Source: Prevotella sp. (GTDB taxonomy: Bacteria > Bacteroidota > Bacteroidia > Bacteroidales > Bacteroidaceae). Taken from it: a DNA stretch of 5,275 nt. Made by a program: the position numbers and the translations under genes. Under the pieces are notes generated by a model. The model did no database searches. It saw nothing but the letters and a program-made list of their open reading frames with translations, and was not told where the DNA came from. The stretch's first letter is position 1; each line of letters opens with the position of its first letter. Shown piece by piece: positions 1 to 4,977 of the stretch. The DNA is taken from assembly GCA_016291915.1 (NCBI GenBank), contig JAEEZP010000303.1:1-5275 (forward strand), given 5' to 3'.

Positions 1-1
1 T

Positions 2-36
2 ATGGGGACAGGGCCGCTGCGCAGACCTGTCCCCAT
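2..36 (+). repeat. REP-like palindromic element, copy 1
   Basis: Perfect 11-bp inverted arms ATGGGGACAGG (2-12) and CCTGTCCCCAT (26-36) enclose the asymmetric 13-nt core GCCGCTGCGCAGA. Within the core CTGCGCAG (17-24) is itself a palindrome, so the element can form a long hairpin with internal mismatches. The 31-bp unit 4-34 recurs at 1599-1629 (28/31 identical) and, inverted, at 3908-3938 (29/31). It lies about 335 nt past the end of the last minus-strand gene. The form matches REP sequences; mobilisation by a RAYT transposase is inferred, as none is encoded here. Confidence 0.85.
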
Positions 37-320
37 TATCGTTAATATTCATTTCTTATAGTACTTCTAATCAGAATGATTACTCCATCGGTGTGAAGTA
101 ATCATGATCTTGAAAGTAAAACAACTTGTTTTAGTTTGGAAGAAGTCATTACTGACAGTAAAAAAAAGGATTACTTAGAAGGTAAAACAACTTGAATTAC
201 TTTTGAAGTAGTGAGTATCGCATTCGTTTGTGGTTAACGATTAAAGAAACTTTATATACTAAATCTCACCCTCAGCAGCACTTTTCTGGGACGCATATAT
301 AGGTAATACAGAAGAACTCA
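37..320. other. Gene-free AT-rich intergenic region
   Basis: This stretch between the copy-1 palindrome and the hairpin behind the oxidoreductase gene has no convincing coding region on either strand. Apart from the degenerate direct repeat it holds a small perfect inverted repeat, TAATCA/TGATTA with a 3-nt spacer (68-82). The best Bacteroidetes-type promoter match is on the plus strand: TTTG at 202-205 and TTCGTTTG at 223-230. Its 17-nt spacing is shorter than the usual 19-21, so it is not called. Confidence 0.5.
116..212. repeat. Degenerate 31-bp direct repeat, 66 bp apart
   Basis: Positions 116-146 and 182-212 align without gaps at 26 of 31 positions. They share an exact 13-mer, GTAAAACAACTTG (116-128 and 182-194), followed by a looser TTA.TTT.GAAG.AGT pattern. 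A related GAAGTAATCA occurs at 95-104. I see no reading frame, tRNA or other RNA gene here. It could be an old tandem duplication in non-coding DNA or paired binding sites; nothing in the sequence decides. Confidence 0.5.
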
Positions 321-353
321 GCATACAGGCGGGATGTACCCTCGCCTGCATGC
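321..353 (-). terminator. Strong hairpin downstream of the lipid-anchored oxidoreductase gene, possible terminator
   Basis: On the minus strand GCATGCAGGC pairs with GCCTGTATGC over 10 positions (one G-U), followed by a two-base bulge, a further GGG/CCC and a 5-nt loop TACAT. The hairpin starts 17 nt past the stop of the gene ending at 371. The sequence after it (TGAGTTCTTCTGTATTACC) is pyrimidine-containing but lacks a clean U-tract, so termination is plausible rather than demonstrated. It does not share the GGGGACAG arms. Confidence 0.42.
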
Positions 354-370
354 CATTCATGGATGACGTA

Positions 371-1495
371 TTACTTAAACAGTTCGTCAAGCATCGTGTA
401 GAAAGCAGGATCCTCACCCACGATCGTCTTGTAGATCTTTCCCTCTGGGTCAATGACAATCTTGGTGGGGAAACCGGTGATGCCATAGTCATCGGTCACC
501 TTAGCGTCTTTCGGACAATACACATGCAGCCACGGCAGTTTGTTCTCCTCCACGGCAGCCTTCCACTTTTCCTCAGTGTCGTTACAGTCGACACCTAAGA
601 TCTCAAACTTTCCCTTGTACTTCTCGTAGTATTTCTTCATGTCTGGGAATCCCTTGATACACCAGCCGCACCAACTGCCCCAGAAGTCGAGGATGACATA
701 CTTTCCACGCAGACTCGACAATGCCAAGGGCTTACCGTTGATATCATTGAGCGTGAAGTCGGGAGCCATGGTTCCGGCAGCCTGCTTCTTGGCAGACTCC
801 TCCTCTTTCTTCTTCTGCTCCTCCATCTGCTTGATGGGAGCCTCGAAGAATGCCTTCACACGACTATTACGTACCTTCTTTGACAGCAGCTCCACAGCAG
901 CCTTCATCTTATCAAGATCATTCAACTGTGGGATGATAGCAGCAGAAGCCTCCCAGTCGGGATGGTTCTTGATAAAGTCGTTGATGGCATCATCCACCTT
1001 CTTCAACAGCGGCTCCACGCCTTCCTGATAGAGTTTTGATAAAGAGTCTTGTGCAACACCGGCCTTCTGCATATCCTGCAACTTCTGCATGAACTCATTC
1101 ATCTCCTTACTGGCATCCTCAATAAACATATCAGCCTCATGATACTGACTGTAGAACTTCGATCCGTTGACATCATAACGACCGTCACCGGCATCTGTCA
1201 ACAGCACCTCCTCACCGGGAACGCCTGGTATATGATACATTGCACCCGGCTGACCGGCTAACATTTGTGGCTCTACCAAGAATAACATCGTCGGTTCCTT
1301 CAGTTCCACATCGAACTCAAAGACACCGTCCTTACCCGTAAACTTCTGCTGGTTGTCTCTGTCAGCATCAGCCATCACCACGATCGTGTCACCGATTTCT
1401 TTCTTGATCTCCATTTTCACATGCAGCTTATTACTCTTACTGCATCCGGTCAGGGCGAGAACTACCACTGCCAGTCCCAATAAAACTTTTTTCAT
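371..1495 (-). CDS. Lipid-anchored TlpA-family thiol-disulfide oxidoreductase with DUF4369-like N-terminal domain
   Basis: This 374-residue protein has a lipoprotein signal ending in the lipobox L15-T-G-C18. No acidic run follows the cysteine, so I infer a periplasm-facing lipid anchor. Residues about 24-112 have the pattern of the DUF4369 beta-domain (short strands, 'GKDGVFEFDV', 'PGEEVLL', 'VNGS'). Residues about 113-240 are helical, with a highly charged Lys/Glu stretch at 222-237. Residues about 241-374 form the AhpC/TSA-TlpA thioredoxin fold: 'APDFTL', 'ILDFWGSWC', redox motif C276-G-W-C279, and the cis-proline loop 'GFPTKIVID' with P343. The family reduces or exchanges protein disulfides in the envelope; the substrate here is unknown. 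The CXXC lacks the proline usual before the second cysteine. Two further cysteines, C304 and C327, lie in the same domain. The ATG start is chosen because the signal peptide begins there. It is the last gene of the minus-strand series, 153 nt after the preceding stop, with a palindromic element in that gap. Confidence 0.93.
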   Translation of the reverse strand: MKKVLLGLAVVVLALTGCSKSNKLHVKMEIKKEIGDTIVVMADADRDNQQKFTGKDGVFEFDVELKEPTMLFLVEPQMLAGQPGAMYHIPGVPGEEVLLTDAGDGRYDVNGSKFYSQYHEADMFIEDASKEMNEFMQKLQDMQKAGVAQDSLSKLYQEGVEPLLKKVDDAINDFIKNHPDWEASAAIIPQLNDLDKMKAAVELLSKKVRNSRVKAFFEAPIKQMEEQKKKEEESAKKQAAGTMAPDFTLNDINGKPLALSSLRGKYVILDFWGSWCGWCIKGFPDMKKYYEKYKGKFEILGVDCNDTEEKWKAAVEENKLPWLHVYCPKDAKVTDDYGITGFPTKIVIDPEGKIYKTIVGEDPAFYTMLDELFK

Positions 1496-1598
1496 AACGC
1501 TATTGATATAATTAAGATAAAATTATTTACATATATAACGTTTATGTGTATAAAATATTCCTATTACACACTATCTTTTATGCAGTTTTAACGAAATT

Positions 1599-1629
1599 GG
1601 GGCCAGAGCCGCTACGCAGACCTGTCCCC
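1599..1629 (+). repeat. REP-like palindromic element, copy 2 (arm mutated)
   Basis: Same orientation as copy 1 and 28/31 identical to it. The left arm has drifted (GGGGCCAGA instead of GGGGACAGG) while the right arm CCTGTCCCC is intact, so the outer stem carries two mismatches. The core reads GCCGCTACGCAGA. It lies in the 153-nt gap between two oxidoreductase genes, 19 nt past the stop of the one at 1649-2536. On the minus strand the sequence after the hairpin (CCAATTTCGTTAAAACTG) has only a weak T-rich run, so it is not a clear intrinsic terminator. Confidence 0.85.
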
Positions 1630-1648
1630 GAAAGGAGAATGATTTTAA

Positions 1649-2536
1649 TTAGAATCCGAAGATCTCTTTCAGTTTTGCGTCAAGTGTCACATCCTCCACC
1701 TTACCGATGATATTGCCCTCACGGTCGATGAGGTACTTCGTAGGTAGGAAATGTACGGCGTATTTCTCACCGATATCCTCACTCTTGTCATAACCCATCG
1801 GTTTACCATTGGCATCCTTCAACTGCTTCAGTCCGCTCAACAGATGATGGTACTTCTTGATACCATCCTGCTCGATGGCTTTCAATGCCGCCTTGGGATT
1901 ACTGTCGTCGCTGGCCACATACACCACATCAAAACCCTTCTTGTTGTATTTGTCGAAGAGTGCCTTCACATGCGGGTTGCTCTTACGGCAGGGAACACAC
2001 CATGAGGCCCAGAAGTCAAGCAGCACCACCTTACCCTTCAGTGATGATAAAGAGAAAGGCTTACCCGTTAAGAGATCATTTGCTGTAAAGTCGGGTGCCG
2101 GATTACCTGGATTCACACGGTCTAGCGTAGCAATCTCCGCTGCGATCTCTTTTGCGACGGTTGTCTGCTTGGCAGTTTCGTCCAGCTTATTGTAAGCCTC
2201 TTTCAACTTATCAAGCGGCATGTGCCCCAGTTCGATGCGTAGGAAATAAGCGGCCAGAGGCGTAGATGGATGCTTCTTCATATAGTCGTTCTGCCGTTTC
2301 AGATATGCATCCCTCAAGGGTTGCATCAGTGCATTTACGGAGTCACGGTTGTTCGTTTTGTAATAGATCTCGTTCAACTCCATCATTCGGGGCACGATAT
2401 CCCCCATACCTGCCATAAAGGCATTATACTGATCCTGCTGGATCTTGTCGGCTGCCGACAACTCCCGCTGTGGTGCCTGTGCCCATGTGCTCATCGTAAA
2501 GAGTGCGAGGGCAAAGAAAATAACTGTTCTTTTCAT
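1649..2536 (-). CDS. Secreted TlpA-family thiol-disulfide oxidoreductase (paralogue A)
   Basis: This 295-residue protein starts with a signal peptide (hydrophobic residues 5-15), probably cleaved after A19 in 'TWAQA'. There is no lipobox, so a soluble periplasmic protein is expected. Residues about 25-138 are predicted helical. They match in layout the helical linker of the protein at 371-1495: 'KKHPST' here corresponds to 'KNHPDW' there. The upstream DUF4369-like beta-domain is absent. Residues about 141-295 are the thioredoxin fold: 'PAPDFTANDL', 'VVLLDFWASWC', redox pair C180-V-P-C183, and cis-proline P265 in 'FLPTKYLID'. The expected role is disulfide reduction or exchange in the periplasm; clients cannot be inferred. 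It aligns without gaps to the protein at 3958-4845 (about 217 of 295 identical by eye). Divergence is greatest around residues 71-120, while the catalytic segment 171-190 is identical. It starts with ATG, 37 nt after the stop of the upstream lipoprotein gene, so co-transcription is plausible. Confidence 0.94.
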   Translation of the reverse strand: MKRTVIFFALALFTMSTWAQAPQRELSAADKIQQDQYNAFMAGMGDIVPRMMELNEIYYKTNNRDSVNALMQPLRDAYLKRQNDYMKKHPSTPLAAYFLRIELGHMPLDKLKEAYNKLDETAKQTTVAKEIAAEIATLDRVNPGNPAPDFTANDLLTGKPFSLSSLKGKVVLLDFWASWCVPCRKSNPHVKALFDKYNKKGFDVVYVASDDSNPKAALKAIEQDGIKKYHHLLSGLKQLKDANGKPMGYDKSEDIGEKYAVHFLPTKYLIDREGNIIGKVEDVTLDAKLKEIFGF

Positions 2537-2573
2537 ATATTGTTGTTTTTAATATTCTCATTATTATGCTTAA

Positions 2574-3395
2574 TTATATGTGTGATGCGTAATAGATGCA
2601 CTTCAAGTCAGTCAGTTCATTGGAGATATTGTCTGTAATTGTATTACCCTTACTGTCAAATATCACCGTGCCTGGAGGTGCAATTAAGAAATCAATATTC
2701 GGGTCATAGTTACTTTTAATACGATAACTTTCTATGACGTATACTGTATTTTTATTCCATTTACCCTCATACGCATACTCTGCAGACAAGGAACTTATCT
2801 TCTCCACCAGCCAAGAAGGAAGGCTGGATCGCTTGACCCGTTTGACTGGTATGTTCTTTCCAAATAATGATGTTTCTGTAAGCTCTTTCAGGTTTGGGTT
2901 ATCAAGATACACTTTCTTAACGTTCACCTTATCGAGGAGCTTCTTAGGATACAAGTCCCAGAAATACACATATTTCTCATCTTCTGGCCATCCCCCATAT
3001 CCTAAAGGATACAGTTCGACATGCATGGTACCAACAACATCCTTTATCTTAAAGATTCTATTCTCTATAGAACATGAGACATCTTTTGTTGACAGTTTAC
3101 CCAAAATAAGGGTATTGCCATTCAGACCTATTTGAGGCAACTGAGAGCCCCCCTTGTAATACTTACGCAGATCCTCCTGACTGTCGATGACATAAACTCT
3201 ATCATGATCATCTGCTGTAAAGAAACGACTCGTTTCGCTATTGAAGAACGATGAGTACCTGCTTCTGACTATATCGTCCGGCTGCACCACCTTCTCCGGA
3301 TAATCATCATTCTGACAACCGCATAACCCTGTTGCCAAGAACAGAGATATAACCATAGGTAATAAAATACATATTGGTGATTTTCTTTCCATCAT
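2574..3395 (-). CDS. Bacteroidales lipoprotein of unknown function, 273 aa
   Basis: The N-terminus is a lipoprotein signal with lipobox L24-C-G-C27. The cysteine at the -2 position is unusual. The residues after C27 are Q-N-D-D, resembling the acidic lipoprotein export signal known in Bacteroidetes, so I infer exposure on the cell surface. Two parts can be seen. Residues about 45-165 are beta-rich ('RVYVIDSQEDL', 'NTLILGKLS', 'FWDLYPKKLL'). Residues about 190-270 start with 'LPSWLVEKI', continue with 'GKWNKNTVYVIESYRI' and end with an Asp-Ser-Lys-Gly-Asn turn. This layout recalls uncharacterised Bacteroidales lipoproteins, but I cannot name a family securely. Mature cysteines are C108 and C266, which could form a disulfide. 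Two consecutive ATG codons occur at the start; the first is used here and the choice does not affect the lipobox. The coding sequence looks AT-richer than the oxidoreductase genes. It follows the 138-residue lipoprotein gene by 55 nt and precedes paralogue A by 37 nt. Confidence 0.85.
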   Translation of the reverse strand: MMERKSPICILLPMVISLFLATGLCGCQNDDYPEKVVQPDDIVRSRYSSFFNSETSRFFTADDHDRVYVIDSQEDLRKYYKGGSQLPQIGLNGNTLILGKLSTKDVSCSIENRIFKIKDVVGTMHVELYPLGYGGWPEDEKYVYFWDLYPKKLLDKVNVKKVYLDNPNLKELTETSLFGKNIPVKRVKRSSLPSWLVEKISSLSAEYAYEGKWNKNTVYVIESYRIKSNYDPNIDFLIAPPGTVIFDSKGNTITDNISNELTDLKCIYYASHI

Positions 3396-3450
3396 AATTT
3401 ATATAAATGTAAATGGTTTATTCCACCATAATGATACAGTTACCTGATCA

Positions 3451-3867
3451 CTATTCTTTTATTAATTCTGTTCTTGCTGCTCCAGCAACACCGAAACCTC
3501 CAAAATTATGAATAATCATCCGTTTTCCCTTGAACTCCAGGGTGTTGTCATCCTCCATAAAACCATATTGATCTTTGAGATGCAAGATATAAGGGGTTGT
3601 TTTTTGATCTTCGGGAGTAGTTTCCCGGATGTAATAGGTGTAATCTATCACGACACCGTCCTTGCGTTTTACAGACATGCGACCATGTTTATAAAACTCC
3701 ATATAATCACCACGGCTCGTATAAGGTGATACACTTGTCCCCAAATCCATCCATTTGCCCAATATGGCCTTATTAGGATCTGAAGGAAGATCATCATTGC
3801 ATCCCACCATCCCCATTGATAACATCAATGATGAACAGATGATCATTATCTTTTTTATTATCCTCAT
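3451..3867 (-). CDS. Small lipocalin-like lipoprotein, 138 aa
   Basis: The signal sequence (basic R2-K6, then a hydrophobic core) ends in lipobox M20-V-G-C23. It is followed by N-D-D, an acidic stretch like the Bacteroidetes surface-export signal. The mature part of about 115 residues begins its fold with 'AILGKWMDLG'. The G-K-W motif, followed by 'GDYMEFYKHGRMSV', 'DYTYYI' and 'YILHLKD', gives a run of short beta strands like the lipocalin-like small barrel lipoproteins common in Bacteroidales. That assignment is by pattern only. The mature protein has no cysteine apart from C23, so it is not an obvious disulfide client of the neighbouring oxidoreductases. The ATG start is fixed by the signal peptide. 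The gene lies 90 nt after the stop of paralogue B, with an inverted palindromic element in the gap, and 55 nt before the 273-residue lipoprotein gene. Function is unknown. Confidence 0.85.
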   Translation of the reverse strand: MRIIKKIMIICSSLMLSMGMVGCNDDLPSDPNKAILGKWMDLGTSVSPYTSRGDYMEFYKHGRMSVKRKDGVVIDYTYYIRETTPEDQKTTPYILHLKDQYGFMEDDNTLEFKGKRMIIHNFGGFGVAGAARTELIKE

Positions 3868-3907
3868 GTGATTTCAGTTTTGGCATTAATATCTGTGTGT
3901 AACAATC

Positions 3908-3938
3908 GGGGACAGGTCTGCATAGCGGCCCTGTCCCC
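3908..3938 (-). repeat. REP-like palindromic element, copy 3 (inverted)
   Basis: Read on the minus strand, this is 29/31 identical to copy 1: perfect 9-bp arms GGGGACAGG and CCTGTCCCC around the core GCCGCTATGCAGA. Its core orientation is opposite to copies 1 and 2. It sits 19 nt past the stop of the oxidoreductase gene at 3958-4845, exactly the spacing of copy 2 behind the paralogue. The following minus-strand sequence (GATTGTTACACACAG) has no T-run, so it does not look like a standard terminator. No target-site duplication is visible. Confidence 0.85.
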
Positions 3939-3957
3939 ATCTAAAGAGAATGATGAT

Positions 3958-4845
3958 TTAGAATCCGAAGATCTCTTTCAGTTTTGCGTCGAGTTCCTCA
4001 TCGGTGACCTTACCGATGATGTTACCCTCACGGTCGATGAGGTATTTGGTAGGGAGAAAGTGGATGGCATACTGCTCACTCACATCCTGACTCTTGTCAA
4101 AGCCAGTCATCTTGCCGTTGGCATCTTTAAGCATCTTCAGTCCGCGCAGCACATGATGATATTTCTTGATACCATCCTGATCGATGGCCTTCAGCGCATC
4201 TTCTGGACGACTGTCGTTGTCAGCCACATACACCACGTCAAAGCCCTTCTTGCGATATTTCTCATAGAGAGCCTTCACATGCGGATTACTCTTACGACAG
4301 GGCACGCACCACGAAGCCCAGAAATCGAGCAGCACCACCTTACCCTTTAGAGAAGAGAGGGCGAAAGGCTTACCCGTTACGAGGTCGTTCTTGGCAATCT
4401 CGGGTGCTGGCTTACCTGGCATCACTCGTTCCAAGACAGCAATCTCTGAAGCAATCTCCTTAGCGGCAGATGTCTCCTTGGCCGTAGCATCAAACTTACC
4501 ATAGGCCTCTTTCATCTGCTCGAGTGTCATGCGTCCTGTCTCCATGCGCAGCAGATAAGCAGTCAGTGCCGTAGAGGGATATTTCTCCATATACTCCTTC
4601 TGACGATCCATCAGTGTCTTGCGATATGGCTCCATCAACGCAGAAACAGAATCGCGGTTGTTAGTCTTATAATAGACCTCGTTGAGTTCCGTCAGCTTCG
4701 GCATCACATCACCCATACCGGCAACGAATGCGTTATACTGATCCATCATAATCTTGTCAGCTGCCGACAGATTCCGCTGAGGTGCTTGTGCCCATGCACT
4801 CATCGTAAAGAGAACGAAGGCAAAGAATAAAATTGTTTTTTTCAC
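3958..4845 (-). CDS. Secreted TlpA-family thiol-disulfide oxidoreductase (paralogue B)
   Basis: This 295-residue protein has the same plan as its paralogue at 1649-2536: a signal peptide with probable cleavage after A19 ('AWAQA'), a helical region at about 25-138, then a thioredoxin fold at about 141-295. Redox motif C180-V-P-C183 lies in 'DFWASWCVPC', and cis-proline P265 in 'FLPTKYLID'. It should act as a soluble periplasmic disulfide reductase or isomerase. Differences from the paralogue gather in the helical region (residues 71-120), which suggests changed client recognition; this is inference. The start codon is GTG, whereas the paralogue uses ATG. It is supported because the two proteins align from residue 1 and the GTG opens the signal peptide. 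The gene follows the partial upstream gene by 132 nt, a gap filled by two hairpins. Its 3' side has a palindromic element 19 nt past the stop. High similarity and a shared 3' flank point to a local duplication. Confidence 0.94.
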   Translation of the reverse strand: MKKTILFFAFVLFTMSAWAQAPQRNLSAADKIMMDQYNAFVAGMGDVMPKLTELNEVYYKTNNRDSVSALMEPYRKTLMDRQKEYMEKYPSTALTAYLLRMETGRMTLEQMKEAYGKFDATAKETSAAKEIASEIAVLERVMPGKPAPEIAKNDLVTGKPFALSSLKGKVVLLDFWASWCVPCRKSNPHVKALYEKYRKKGFDVVYVADNDSRPEDALKAIDQDGIKKYHHVLRGLKMLKDANGKMTGFDKSQDVSEQYAIHFLPTKYLIDREGNIIGKVTDEELDAKLKEIFGF

Positions 4846-4870
4846 TGTTATTGATATTTTAATTGCAAAG

Positions 4871-4903
4871 TGGGGACAGGCACCTAATAAGAGTCTGTAC
4901 CCA
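4871..4903. repeat. Divergent REP-like hairpin, left half of a doublet
   Basis: The arm TGGGGACAG (4871-4879) pairs with CTGTACCCA (4895-4903) with one mismatch across a 15-nt loop. The GGGGACAGG arm matches the three 31-bp elements, but the GCCGCT..GCAGA core is replaced by an unrelated AT-richer sequence. It lies 25 nt upstream of the GTG start of the oxidoreductase gene at 3958-4845, so in that transcript it would form a hairpin in the 5' leader or mark the end of the preceding transcript. Relatedness to the other copies is inferred from the arm. Confidence 0.55.
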
Positions 4904-4916
4904 AGGGATAAACACA

Positions 4917-4962
4917 GGGGCAGGTACCCCTAAGAACCTGACAATCAATTGGGGTACCTGCC
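4917..4962. repeat. 12-bp inverted repeat with GGTACC arms, right half of a doublet
   Basis: GGCAGGTACCCC (4919-4930) and GGGGTACCTGCC (4951-4962) are perfect reverse complements separated by 20 nt. An alternative small hairpin pairs CAGGT (4921-4925) with ACCTG (4936-4940), inside the spacer. The repeat begins 15 nt past the stop of the partial gene at the right edge. The minus-strand sequence after it (CCTGTGTTTATCC) is only weakly T-rich. It resembles the second member of a REP doublet; a terminator or mRNA-stabilising role for the upstream gene is also possible. Confidence 0.65.
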
Positions 4963-4977
4963 ACCATGAATTAATTA

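Noticed and set aside
202..230. Bacteroidetes-type promoter on the plus strand: TTTG at 202-205 and TTCGTTTG at 223-230.
   Set aside because: One mismatch in the -7 box, spacing of 17 instead of 19-21, and it would point into the 3' end of an opposite-strand gene.
639..1028. Plus-strand open frame of 129 codons opposite the lipid-anchored oxidoreductase gene; similar plus-strand frames occur at 1857-2195, 2734-3135 and 3868-4350.
   Set aside because: They mirror well-supported minus-strand genes, have low-complexity Ser/Phe/Leu- or His-rich translations, and show no domain or signal peptide.
1496..1598. Promoter for the gene at 371-1495, with TATATATG or TAATTTTA as a -7 box in the minus-strand leader.
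   Set aside because: No TTG-type -33 element lies at the right distance and the region is simply AT-rich, so chance matches are expected.
3396..3450. Weak TGATCA/TGATAC pairing and a TACATTTA box between the two lipoprotein genes as terminator or promoter.
   Set aside because: The stem is short and mismatched, and no -33 element accompanies the box; the 55-nt gap fits an operon junction.
1599..3938. Palindromes 2 and 3 as standard intrinsic terminators.
   Set aside because: Neither is followed on the minus strand by a clear U-tract, and near-identical sequence at three places including an inverted copy fits a repeat family better. A secondary effect on 3' ends remains possible.
2..4962. CRISPR array or intact insertion sequence based on the repeated palindromes.
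   Set aside because: The copies are more than 900 bp apart with genes between, one is inverted, no spacers or transposase are present and no target duplications are visible.
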